The notes under the pieces: model-generated
Seen by the model: the letters and a program-made list of their open reading frames with translations, nothing else
Database searches by the model: none
What the model was told of the DNA's origin: nothing
Translations under genes and position numbers: made by a program
Source: Rhodamnia argentea
Lineage: Eukaryota > Streptophyta > Magnoliopsida > Myrtales > Myrtaceae
Length of the DNA stretch: 64,000 nucleotides
NCBI RefSeq assembly: GCF_020921035.1
Contig: NC_063155.1
Span: 21,595,311 to 21,659,310 of the forward strand
Direction: 5' to 3'
Part shown: positions 11,646-21,642 of the stretch, one piece after another
Numbering within the stretch: the stretch's first letter is position 1
Layout: each line of letters starts with the position of its first letter

Positions 11646-11770
11646 CACTCAAAAGATTTGACAGCATCTTTTTCCAAAACCAGTTTTTCCATTCCCTGCA
11701 GGTTGCCTTCCACTGCTACACCTTCTCTGAACTTGACTATTACCAAGTGGTTGAATTCTCCCATGGCCAT
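11646..11770 (-). pseudogene. First exon of a stress-responsive A/B-barrel (Dabb) protein gene
   Basis: The minus strand from ATG at 11,770 reads MAMGEFNHLVIVKFREGV, continues through NLQGMEKLV and KDAVKSFEW, and meets a consensus GTGAGT donor in phase 2. This matches the N-terminal part of plant stress-responsive A/B-barrel domain proteins, small proteins of about 110 residues. The next expected segment (GxDxESxxMLRQGFTHAF-like) was not found in the 1.1 kb downstream, so the gene appears truncated after exon 1, unless the intron is long and the rest lies beyond the aldolase fragment. A family Y solo LTR begins six bases upstream of the ATG, inside the original 5' untranslated region. Confidence 0.7.
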
Positions 11771-11776
11771 TGAAGT

Positions 11777-13645
11777 TGTCACACCCCGATTCTCCAAGAA
11801 AAAGGGCATGACATGGCCGTCCTCCTTTACTCAAAGGACGCAGCCTCAAAGTAAGAACAAAAACCTGATATCCAAATTATATACCTCCACATATATAATG
11901 ATAAACAGGTCACAAGTTCACAAAAATTCAGAGCTCATCTCCCAAAACGGAAAGACAAACACATATAGCTTTCCATCTAGCTCGAACTCACCAACTATAT
12001 ACAACTTATCCCAAAAATATATCCCCACTATGCACAAAGTAGTCTTGTAGCTAACGTACGCTCGACCCTATTTGCGACTCGCCGAAGATCCTGAAAAGCA
12101 AAAGAGATAACAGAGTGAGCAACCACAGCTCGGTGAGAAGTACAATATCTTCTAAGCGGATCGAGAAATCACTATGTAATCGTTAAAGTAAAACAAAAGC
12201 AACTCATAGTAATAACAACTATCAATGGCTTAAACCATTGATTAATCTCATTAAACTAACTTTCGATGGTCCATCCATCGAATAATCTCATACTCATCAT
12301 CAACTATGGCCACGTTTAACGCCGTGGCAATGCGACCAAGTTTACCCCTCTTGGTTAGGTCTACCACTCATTTTAGCCGGTGGTTCAGCTCAATGACGTC
12401 CTGACAGACTACCCCTACCTCGGTGGGTTCTAATCATAGGGACATGAGTATTGAAACCCAATACCAAAATCCAGCAAAAACCACAATGATCCAGTTTCAC
12501 AAAGAAAAGGCTAAAAACCGAAAACATAGCATTTCTCATAAACATATTTCTCAAACAATATTTCAGCAAGATAATCGTCAACAAGCCATATCAAACAATC
12601 AAACGGTAGTAATAGCTCGATCCCGTTTATGCAAAAATAATGCTCGAAACGTCACCTTACTTCACCTTGTCAAGAAAATCAAACCACAGTACACGTGCTC
12701 ATCTTTAAAGCATGAGTTTTATAAATTCTTAGAAAATAAAGTACATCTCACCTTAAAAAGTCGCAATCCAACCTATCGAAGTCACTCGCACCGACTCATC
12801 CGAATCCTATTCAATATATAGAAAAACGGATCAAATCGAGTAACAAGTCATCCTAACGTATGACTTAGCTAAACTACACTTATTTAGTGACAAAACAACT
12901 ACTACGGGCCAACAAAAACTTATCCCTAACAGAAAATTCAATGCTGTCAGCTAAGGCAGCTTGCGCGCCAAAACCTTTAAGGCCATAACTTCCTCCACCG
13001 AACTTCGTTTCAAGCCATCTTACTGTCCACACGAAGCTTGTTCAACGTACTACAAAAGTCTCAACATGGCCAACTTCAGCCGATAACTGGAAACTAACAA
13101 AATCAGGCTTCGAAGTTTACTATTCGCGTTGTACTGTAGCGCACCAGAATTGAATTGCTCGGTCCGGGCAAACCATAACAGGAAATCGTGATCCGTCGAG
13201 TCCTACGGCTTCATAACATCCTAAAGTTTCATTCCCAAGCAAAAACGTGGCCAATCGCCCATGAGATAGGACACAGCAACTCAGTTTCCCCCAAGATCCG
13301 AATTTTGCCCTAAATTCAAAAAAATCACTTCAATAGAGAGGGAAGAGAGGGCGAGCGCTTACCACGTGCTGCGATACGTAGGGAAATGACTTCAGCGAAG
13401 CGCTCGTGGAGGGTGGTGCGCGCACGTGACTATTTTCTATTTCTCTTTTTCCCTTTTCTCCTTTCCCCTTCTTTCTTCTCTTCTTTCTTTCCTTTTCTTC
13501 CTTTCCCCTTTCTGTTTTCTTTTTCTTCTCTTTATGCGATGGAAGACTCCCGATTCTTTTAAGAGAAACCAACTGCTCCCTTTTTTTTTTTAATACTAGT
13601 GGGTCCCACCACTTTTTGACCTATTCAAAAAACTCAAATATTACA
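11777..13645. mobile_element. Solo LTR, family Y
   Basis: This 1,869-bp segment begins TGTCACACCCCG and ends CAAATATTACA. It is flanked by a perfect 5-bp target duplication GAAGT (11,772-11,776 and 13,646-13,650). It carries no gag-pol frame. It is the inverted relative of the nested copy at 5,780-7,804. The right flank joins directly to the left flank of unit 2. Confidence 0.88.
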
Positions 13646-13650
13646 GAAGT

Positions 13651-15298
13651 GGTGATTGCAATTTGTCTCTGAAGCGTGAAATTTATACACATAATCATAT
13701 CATGTTTGCTTTCAACTTTCCTCTCTGTCCGCTGTCGGAGTCTGACCATTGCTATACCCTTTTGTTGGCCATTGCCAGGCACAAGTTTCTCCATTTCTGG
13801 AAAGCTTTTTGGCAGTCTTCTTCTTCAATTCGCTTACCAATTTCATGGCATGTTAATGATTGTTGATTTGCAGATGTAGAAGCCACTTAATGAATTTGTC
13901 TGACCTCGTTTGCAGCTGCTGACTAGAAAAGCTGCTCTTCTGTTGTGAAAAGCCTCTATAGATTAATGTATAGGAATGTGCAACTTCTTGTTCAAGCATA
14001 AAATAAAAAGTTTGATGCCTTCTCTATTAGCTATGATTTGGATTTGACAAGCATGAGTCCGGTGGTTGTTCTTTTGAAATTTGTCCGGGGGCCACTTCTT
14101 TTCACCATTTAATTCATCACACGGCAGATCTTCTCTATACCTAGTTGAATGCCCATTGTTACGCTTTTCTTCATGTCCTTCCATGCACCGTGCTTTCAGC
14201 TGGACATGGATCTTGCATCGCCGCTTGCATACAGGGACTTTAACTCGAGGTGAGCTCTCTTGAGTTATGTGAATTTGATGTGTCGAGCGATTTCTGTTCT
14301 GAGGCTGAATTCTATAGTTTCAGAGGGTACTGCAAAGAAGATATATTCCTCAACTATAAATGCTTGGAGCTGGAACTCGTAGCAATTTGTTGGAACATGT
14401 CAATATTAGATGAGAATCACTCATGTGGTTAAGGATCAATAATTTTAATGCGGGGATTAAAAGCATGGCCATCTTTACGGGTCTAACGCAGTGTAAGAAC
14501 TAGTGCTGGAGATATAAGGGGGAAAACTCTGCAACGATTGGGGAATCATTCCAGATGACAACATGGATGGTCAACAATGGACGGCTCTGTCCTGCGCGCT
14601 TTCCTCTTTCAAGAAGAGAGGGTACAGATTTTACCTTGGCTTTTGGCAACGCTGTGCTCGCTCTGTTGTTGATGAAATCACAGCCCATTACAGATTGGTT
14701 ATGTTGAACTCCGCTCTCTTATTCGTTCTTTTTCTTGTGAATCGGAAGCATTAGATTTGACAGCCGTTGCTTGCTGTCTACTTCGCGAGCCTTCACTGCC
14801 CCCTTCTGTGACTTCCCTTCTTTCGTCCGTCCACGAGGCTGTAAAAAGAGAGAAAGGGGCGGCTATCTAGCATGAGTCGTATCGGTTGTATGCCACAAGG
14901 TCCCTATGGACAAGGGGACAAATGAATCATAGCTTTTGGGCGCAGGCAGCCCTCTACCATCCATCCCATTGCATTCCATCGTCTTGTGTTGTACTGTACC
15001 GTATCAGACCATAACCATCTATTGAGTGAGAGAAGCATAGGACTGGAATGACACGGTTGGAGAGCCAACGATTTATCTTGGTTGATCACTGACAAAATAT
15101 TGTTGCATTTGGAGCCACGATCTTATTCTCGCTGGCACAAATTCGTTGGACAGCTAACGAATCGGAATCGTTTACAGTATCTTACAAGTGGTCAAGACAA
15201 AAATCCGAACTCACAACAAATTTCAGAATCACAACTGAGCTTTGATATTCTGATCTGCAAATTGCTTTTTCAAGTGCCTGTTTGTGTCACAAACATTG
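13651..15298. other. Non-coding flank downstream of DUF247-A2
   Basis: From about 13,735 the stretch is collinear with bases 1-1,300. No gene is seen. It contains about 273 bases (14,761-15,033) with no counterpart in unit 1. Confidence 0.7.
14761..15033. other. 273-bp segment unique to unit 2
   Basis: Unit 1 has nine unrelated bases (1,028-1,036) where unit 2 has this stretch. The base composition and word use differ from the flanks. Its origin was not recognised; organellar DNA is one possibility but was not verified. Confidence 0.6.
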
Positions 15299-16660
15299 CT
15301 ACTTATTTTTGGAAGGTACATAGTATTGATAAGCGGCATAGAAAGATTGAATCATGGTAAGCAGCAGAAGCAATGTAGCTGCCGCGGCCGACATGAAGGA
15401 CCACGGAGTGCTGAAGTATGTGTGCCTGAACCCAGCCCATCGGACATGCCAATCGTTCTGATAATACTCGTTCACTTCCTCAAAGACCTTGGACAAATAG
15501 CTCCTGTGGATATCAAACACCACATCTTTCCCGACATTATTGAAGAAGCGGGCAACTTCCTCGTCTGTACCAAAATAATTCTCGACGATCTTGCGGTCGC
15601 CCAGCAACCCAGCATCGGCAGGCGTATTGATGAGACACCCCATAAAAGTAGCATAGGTTGTGATGTGCTTGGTGGAATGGCGATAGCACTGCTCATAAGC
15701 CACAAAATTGAGGAACAAAGAGCTCCAGAAGTCGTCGATAGTCAAGATCGGAATCTCGAGGAGGCCATTTCTGAATTTTATGTCCAAGATGCTGTGAGTC
15801 TTCCTCGGACTGAACTTGACTCCGGCTTGACCGAGCTTCTTCGCGCATTGAATCAGGTGAAGGAATCTGCTTGGCCTTCTTACTTCCTCCTGGCAATCGG
15901 GGATATAGCTCATGCGGAACAAATCGAGCAAATGCATGACTTCTTTATGATAGTACTTCTCCAGCACATGCATTGGTCTCTGCACCATGTAGTTGAAGAA
16001 CCCCAAGGCAAGCTTGGCCAAGGAGGTGCCATTATCTCCGGATTCAACAGATAGATCAAATAACTTCCGCAGAACGAAGTAAGGAATTTGGTTCTCAAGC
16101 CGGAGGAGATCCCTCATCAAGAAAGGCAAAACCCAAGCCATAGTGAACAAAGGGTCGTCGAGATCGGCCGAGACGATCCGCCCGACTTTGCAGAACAGCT
16201 CGATGATGAAGCAACCATCGAGCACCATCATCCGAACAAGGTCCCGGCCATCGAATTCCAAGGTCTCCGAGTAGCTCTTCCTGATCTCCTCCTCCATCGG
16301 AGCTACTGCCTCGAAGAAGTCCTTGAGCACAACTCTCTTGCTCTCTGCCCGCAGTAGGAGATCGCTTAGGAACCGCCATTTGTGCTCCTGGATCATCTGG
16401 AAGTCCGGCTTCCCATGGTGGAAGGGACCGATGGAAACTATATGGGGCTGGTAGGCCTTTTCATTGATCTTCGATAGGCTCTGAGGGACTCTGAAGATGC
16501 AACAAGAGTCTCTTCCTGCCGACCTGTTCAAGCGCCTCGGCAATTCCTGCATTTTCCCTTCCACTTCTGATAAGAAACTCGCGTCGATGTGGACGACATG
16601 GTGGACGGAGCTACCGTTCTCTGCGCTGTGGTTGCTGCGGGAGTTCGATTCTCTGGACAT
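15299..16660 (-). CDS. DUF247 (UPF0481) protein, paralogue A2
   Basis: This is an intact single-exon gene of 453 codons. It has the DUF247 signature CCIFRVPQSL, INEKAYQPHIVSIGPFHHG and HKWRFL near the N-terminus, a central ENQIPYFVLRKLF segment, and WHVRWAGF followed by a single hydrophobic C-terminal segment of about 20 residues. From residue 1 to about 430 it is identical to A3. The two differ only in a few residues of the C-terminal hydrophobic tail, which points to recent gene conversion or duplication. The cellular role is not known from sequence; a plasma-membrane-anchored protein with its bulk on one side is a family-based inference. The upstream gene B2 lies 1.2 kb away on the same strand. 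Confidence 0.94.
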   Translation of the reverse strand: MSRESNSRSNHSAENGSSVHHVVHIDASFLSEVEGKMQELPRRLNRSAGRDSCCIFRVPQSLSKINEKAYQPHIVSIGPFHHGKPDFQMIQEHKWRFLSDLLLRAESKRVVLKDFFEAVAPMEEEIRKSYSETLEFDGRDLVRMMVLDGCFIIELFCKVGRIVSADLDDPLFTMAWVLPFLMRDLLRLENQIPYFVLRKLFDLSVESGDNGTSLAKLALGFFNYMVQRPMHVLEKYYHKEVMHLLDLFRMSYIPDCQEEVRRPSRFLHLIQCAKKLGQAGVKFSPRKTHSILDIKFRNGLLEIPILTIDDFWSSLFLNFVAYEQCYRHSTKHITTYATFMGCLINTPADAGLLGDRKIVENYFGTDEEVARFFNNVGKDVVFDIHRSYLSKVFEEVNEYYQNDWHVRWAGFRHTYFSTPWSFMSAAAATLLLLLTMIQSFYAAYQYYVPSKNK

Positions 16661-17839
16661 CTGTGCTTAATTCCCTAGAACTATAAGCTATTCTGGGGTA
16701 GATCCAAAGCTAAAAGTTCCATCTTGCAGATGAGGAAGCTTTGGCTTCTCGTTTGTTCCGGCCAATGAAAGAGGAGACCATATTCCCCAGAAGAGAACAT
16801 ACACCAGCGACCCGGAAATAATAGCATAAAAAGACTTGGTCTTTTGTTTTTGTTTTCCTGGGCAGTCCATTAGGTAGACGAAGACTTGAAGTTTTAGACT
16901 TGTTGAAGAAACCGATCTTGATCGAACGGTACACGGTGAGTAAATGGGGCCAACATGGATGTTGATTATGGCATCGTTGGATTCCTCGCAACTTTTTCTT
17001 TTTTCACGGGTCCCAGCTCGGACAGGTTGCCGAATTATTGAACTCCGTTTGAACATGGACTTGTTTGCACCAGGTCAGCTTTCTTTGAACCTTCCTTTGT
17101 TAACCTTTCAAAATTCGCATGAAGTTGCCTAGTGCTCGATCTGGGTCATCATAATCTCCAGCCCGTTTCGACGAACTTTCTGCTGAACATCGTTCGAAGC
17201 CTGGCTGTTACATGCGAGGATCAGATGTCGAGTCAGCGAATCTTGATAACCGCGAACCATGTCATTGAGAAAGCGACCAGTCATGCTTTCGAAATCAAGC
17301 ATTGTTTCCCGGAGCGAGCCGGGCCATCTGTCGCGAATCGCATCGTTTCGTGAAAACGAACTCGATTCGTCTTAGTGCATAGAATCTCAACGAGGCCGCA
17401 ATGGTATGGTGGAGATGCGTGAGTTATTAGGAAGGAGATTTAAAAGGATGCGAGAAGTGGATTGATGAGTTCATTTAGAATTGGGCATATTACGCTAGTT
17501 TTTGTTTCTTTTTTCATTTTTTGTCTTGCGGGTAGGATCAAAGTCTTTGGCCAGGTGACCGATTTGGCTTCTCCAAGAGTCTGAGCTTGTGCAAAATCCG
17601 AGCACTGATAAACTACGGTAGATGTATTTTAGTGTTATTGGTAGAGCTACCAGTCAAACAACTTGTTTGAAGAGAAATTGATAAGAGTATGGACGGCTGA
17701 TTCAACACAAGTGGTGAAGAACCATTTTGAACCTTCAATCACACAAACTCCCAACAGATTCAACTAGATTTTGCAGCTCAAGTTTTAATTTGCAGCTCAA
17801 CCTTGAACGATTCCTGAAAATGGCAAACCCAAACTTCTG
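16661..17839. other. Upstream region of DUF247-A2 and 3' flank of B2
   Basis: This is the presumed A2 promoter. A minus-strand open frame of 122 codons (16,688-17,056) ends just upstream of the A2 start and is also open upstream of A3 (23,032-23,400), but a roughly 40-base deletion alters it in unit 1. It has no recognised domain, so I do not call it a gene. The intact empty target site of the unit-1 family X insertion lies at about 17,268-17,285. Confidence 0.6.
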
Positions 17840-19195
17840 CTAATTATGGTTGCCACGAGGATAGAAATATGCATAGACAGCAAAGAAGGACTGAACCATG
17901 GTGAGTATAAGAAGCACGAGTGCCGCCAAGGCCGACATGAAGGACCATGGGGTGTTGAAGTAGGTGTGCTTGAAGCCGGCCAATCGGACGTGCCAACCGT
18001 TCTGGTAGTACCGGTTCACGTCCTCGAAAACCTTGGACATATAGCTCCTTTCGATGTCGAATGCCACGTCTTTCCCGATGATGCTGAAGAAGCGAGCCAC
18101 CTCCTCGTCCCCCCCTAAGTAGTTCTCCACGATCTTTCGGTCGCCGAGAAACCCGGCATCCGCCGGCGTGTTCATGAGCCGTCCCATGAAAGTGGCGTAG
18201 GTCGTGATGTGCTTCGTGCAGTGGTGGTAACACTGCTCGAAAGCAACGAAGTTGAGCAAGAGAGAACTCAGGAAGTCGTCGAGTTTCAGGACCGGGATTT
18301 CTAGGGTGCCGTTGATGTTCCGGAATTTGATGTCCAAGAAGCTTGAAGAATTCCTCGGCTTGAACTTGACTCCGGCCACGTTCAGCTTCTTCGCCGGCTG
18401 TACCAGGCGGAGGTACCCGCTCGGCTTCCTGGATGTTTCTCTAACCTCCGGGATATAGCTCAATCGGAACAGGTCGAGCAAATGTTTCCCTTCCACGTGA
18501 TAGTACTTCTTCAGGACATCTGTTGGCCTGTTGTCCATGCGGTTGAAGAATTTCAGCGCGAGCTCGGCCAAAGAGTAATTGTCGTTGTCGCTCGATCCCA
18601 CAGCCAATGCGAATATGCTCTTGAGGATGAAAAAGGGGATTTGGTTCTCGAGCGCGAGGAGGTCGCGCGTCAGGAAAGGCAGCATCCAAGGTATGCTCAA
18701 TAGCGGGTCATCACGCTGGAGGGAAACCAACTTCCCGACTTTGCAGAAGAGCTCGATGATGAAGCAACCATCGAGTATCATCATTTCAATGAGGTCTTGG
18801 CTACCAATGTCCAAGGTTTCCGAGTAGCTCTTCCGGATCTTATCCTCCATCGGTGCAATGTCCCTGACCAAGTCCTCGAACCCGATGCCTCTTTCCTTTA
18901 TCCGGGTGAGGAGGTCGCGGAGGAATTGACCCTTGTGCTCCTCGATCATGATGAACTCGTTTTTGCCGTGGTGGTACGGGCCAATGGAGAGTATGTGGGG
19001 CTGATAGGCTTTCTCATTGATCTCGGCCAGACTCCGAGGGACCCTGAAGATGCAGCAAGAGTTCCTGCCCGCGGATCGGCTCAACTGTTTCGGCATCTTT
19101 TGGGTCTTCCTCTCCAAATTCGATAGCAGATTGCCGATGTCAATGGCATGGTGCGGCCAACTCTGGTTAACGCGGGGTTTCGAGTCGCTCGACAT
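17840..19195 (-). CDS. DUF247 (UPF0481) protein, paralogue B2
   Basis: This is an intact single-exon gene of 451 codons in the second DUF247 subtype. It has CCIFRVPRSLAEINEKAY, HILSIGPYHHG and HKGQFLRDLL motifs, a central ENQIPFFILK segment, and a C-terminal GWHVRLAGF followed by one hydrophobic segment of about 20 residues. A-type and B-type proteins share the same layout but differ at many positions, so their split predates the tandem duplication. A TATA-like TATATAA lies about 85 bases upstream of the ATG. The plus-strand UGT fragment starts about 950 bases upstream, so the two once shared a divergent promoter region. Confidence 0.94.
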   Translation of the reverse strand: MSSDSKPRVNQSWPHHAIDIGNLLSNLERKTQKMPKQLSRSAGRNSCCIFRVPRSLAEINEKAYQPHILSIGPYHHGKNEFIMIEEHKGQFLRDLLTRIKERGIGFEDLVRDIAPMEDKIRKSYSETLDIGSQDLIEMMILDGCFIIELFCKVGKLVSLQRDDPLLSIPWMLPFLTRDLLALENQIPFFILKSIFALAVGSSDNDNYSLAELALKFFNRMDNRPTDVLKKYYHVEGKHLLDLFRLSYIPEVRETSRKPSGYLRLVQPAKKLNVAGVKFKPRNSSSFLDIKFRNINGTLEIPVLKLDDFLSSLLLNFVAFEQCYHHCTKHITTYATFMGRLMNTPADAGFLGDRKIVENYLGGDEEVARFFSIIGKDVAFDIERSYMSKVFEDVNRYYQNGWHVRLAGFKHTYFNTPWSFMSALAALVLLILTMVQSFFAVYAYFYPRGNHN

Positions 19196-19277
19196 GGAGG
19201 ATTTGAGTATATGCTGTTTTGGTGGGCTCTAATGTGCAAGCTCTTGGATGAGGCTTCAGACCTTACTCTGTTTCTGA

Positions 19278-19284
19278 TTATATA
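19278..19284 (-). promoter_or_regulatory. TATA-like box of DUF247-B2
   Basis: TATATAA occurs on the minus strand about 85 bases upstream of the B2 start codon. An identical motif occurs at the same distance upstream of B3. Confidence 0.55.
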
Positions 19285-20145
19285 GACGAGTAGGAGGAAA
19301 TGGATCCCGTACAATTATTGGTCTTTTGGGTTCCTGGCAATTTCTTTACCACTGGAAAGGCCACTCGGGACCCATTGTACTGCAATTGAGCAGCGAACTT
19401 CACTGGTCTTTTGTTGAATCTAGTCGGCGAAGAGTGACGCCGGAGTCAAACTTTTTTTCATCTTTTTTACCCTTCATCTTGTGATGGGCCCAAAAGAAGC
19501 AAGAAATGAAGTTCCCCAGCACTTTCGGCCATTCTTCCTGTAGATTTCAATGAAGTTTCTGTCTGCTTTATACTCGTCCACTGCGGTTGATTCATCCAAG
19601 ACCAGATATCACATCAGCATAATGCTATGATTTCGTTCCTTAATGCACTCATTTCTTCTGATTGCAACTGTATCACTGGTCAAGAATAGAGTATGCACCA
19701 AACCAGTTTGTCTAAAATATCCCTTCGGACATGACAAATGTAGAACAGGACTAAAATCCTTTCTGAGGTATGGAACCTGCATAAATTAGCATTATTGATT
19801 AGGATGTTAACATCTCGAGCACCAATTGAATAGAAATCAACATGATTCGCTTGCAAATACATTCCAATGTTGGATTTGTCTTTGGTTTTTGGAGGAACAT
19901 TATGGTATTACCACATCTTGGCTTATGATTTTATTAGTGATAGAAGGCAATCGTGACTCGGACTCTTTGCAACAAGAATAAAGTTGATACAAAACTGATA
20001 AAGACAGATGCCTCTTTTTGCTAGTCCCCCAAAAGCAAGATGTGCTGTGGTCGGATGTGCCATTAAATATTGATAATCTACGATTAAGTTCATCTTCCCA
20101 TCTTTCTCCTAATTAATCAGTAAACACAGATCAGTGCTTAAGCAA
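19285..20145. other. Divergent intergenic region between DUF247-B2 and UGT fragment
   Basis: No gene is seen. The region is repeated almost exactly at 25,639-26,496 in unit 3 and is the presumed shared promoter region of the B-type DUF247 gene and the glycosyltransferase. Confidence 0.6.
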
Positions 20146-20437
20146 ATGGAGAGAAAAATGAGCACTAGAAGACGGAAGCCTAGTATTCTGATGTTGCCAT
20201 GGTCAGCTCATGGTCAGCTCATGGTCACATCTCTCCTTTCCTGGGGCTAGCCAAGAAGCTATCACGAAGAGACTTCCACATATACTTCTGCTCCACCCCC
20301 ATCAATCTAAAGCCTCTCAGAGACACCCTTCTTGCTCGGGACTCTGTTTCTTCAATACAGCTCATTGATCTTCACCTTCCATCGGATGACTTCCCACAAC
20401 TTCCTCCTCACTGCCACACCAGCAGGGACCTTCCTCT
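20146..20437 (+). pseudogene. UGT 5' fragment, frameshifted (unit 2)
   Basis: This is the N-terminal part of a family-1 UDP-glycosyltransferase. The donor-independent acceptor-domain start AHGHISPFLGLAKKLS is clear, followed by FHIYFCSTPINLKPLRDTLL. An 11-base tandem duplication (GGTCAGCTCAT) at about 20,202-20,224 shifts the frame relative to the ATG, so the first 20 codons no longer join the rest. Homology stops at 20,437, where the family X element begins. The catalytic C-terminal half is not present in this unit. Confidence 0.85.
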
Positions 20438-20963
20438 TATGACATTCTGAAATTTTGGCTTCTGAAAAAAAAAAATCATGAATTCCAGTCTGAAAAATAA
20501 ATTTGAATTTTGAGAATTTAAAAGACGGTGATTGGTTGTTCCAAAAAAGTCAAGTTTGAATGGTCAAACGTTGACTTGTAATATCGAGACTCTTCGCACG
20601 CAAATTTAGCCTAGACCGAACCTTAAATGTGAAAATATCATTTTTACCCTCAGTCGATTGAGCCAAATAACTACCGGTATTTATTTTACCAATTTACCAA
20701 AATGCCACCAGACATTTGCACTGTAATACAAAATTTAAAGTTGATGTGAGGTGATGTGGGCCCCTCCCCTTGTCATTTTTTTTCGGCCGCCCCTCCTTTA
20801 CGTCTCTTTGTCTCTCTCTGCTTTTCTTTTTTCCTCCATGTCAGCAAGGCTGACATCAACAGCTAACCTCGTTCCCAAGTTTTTCTTTTTGACTTTTCCA
20901 CGGACTCTCTCTCTCTCTTTCTCTCTCCCTCCCTCACACCCACACGCGAGCAGCCCTCCTCCC
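20438..20963. mobile_element. Family X element, 5' 0.5 kb only (unit 2)
   Basis: It begins TATGACATTCTGAAATTTTGG, a decayed form of the TGTGACGCCCTGAAAATT end of the unit-1 family X element read on the minus strand. It is collinear with 26,778-27,283 and is cut off by the hAT terminus. Because units 2 and 3 share the same insertion point, the insertion predates the duplication. Confidence 0.7.
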
Positions 20964-21416
20964 TAGATATGGCCGGTTCGGCCGAACAACCGGTTCCGAT
21001 TCCACGAAAAGATGGAACCAGCGGTTCTGGGCCGGTTCCGGTTCCAGTTCCATTTTTTAAATTTAATTTTTAAAATAATAAATAATAAAATAAATTTAAT
21101 AAATTATAATTAAATTGCACATTGTAATAAAATTTGAAAAAAAAAAAAAAAGAGGAATGCACTTGAACTTAATAAATTATCATTAAACGCTTACATATCT
21201 TCTTGGTGATAGAAGAATCAAAGCCCATATAATTCTTTTACCTTTGATAACCCCAACTTACCTCATCATCAATCGTCGCTACCCGTTGTGGTACCTGTGA
21301 CGGTGGTATCTCCACAATCCTCAATAAAGAATTCGTGTTCTCGATCCAACTCTTGATGTCGAAATCTAGCCTTGTCCAATCGTCGACACAAGTTTGAGCT
21401 TCCACAGACTCCGAAC
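20964..21416 (-). mobile_element. hAT-type DNA transposon, 3' end only
   Basis: The left edge TAGATATGGC followed by repeated GGTTCGG/CCGGTTCC words resembles a hAT terminal and subterminal region. On the minus strand an exon at about 21,262-21,414 reads SESVEAQTCVDDWTRLDF, like the very end of the hAT dimerisation domain, and then meets a GTAAGT donor. The rest of the transposase is missing: the right edge is fused directly to unit 3. The fragment therefore marks the unit 2/3 junction. Confidence 0.55.
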
Positions 21417-21642
21417 TTTATCTTGGTTGATCACCGACAAAAGATTGTTGCATTTGGAGCCACGATCTTATTCTCACTGGCACAAATTCGTTGGACAGCT
21501 AACGAATTCGAATCGTTTACAGTATCTTACAAGTGGTAAGACAAAAATCCAAACTCACAACGAATTTCAGAATCACAACTGAGCTTTGATATTCTGATCT
21601 GCAAATTGCTTTTTCAAGTGCCTTTTTGTGTCACAAACATTG

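Larger units (their letters stand above)
13735..20963. repeat. Segmental duplication unit 2 (DUF247 A2/B2, UGT fragment)
   Basis: The unit is collinear with unit 1 from its first base and with unit 3 from about 15,075. It holds DUF247-A2, DUF247-B2 and a UGT 5' fragment followed by the first 0.5 kb of a family X element. It ends abruptly at a hAT terminal sequence. Confidence 0.9.
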
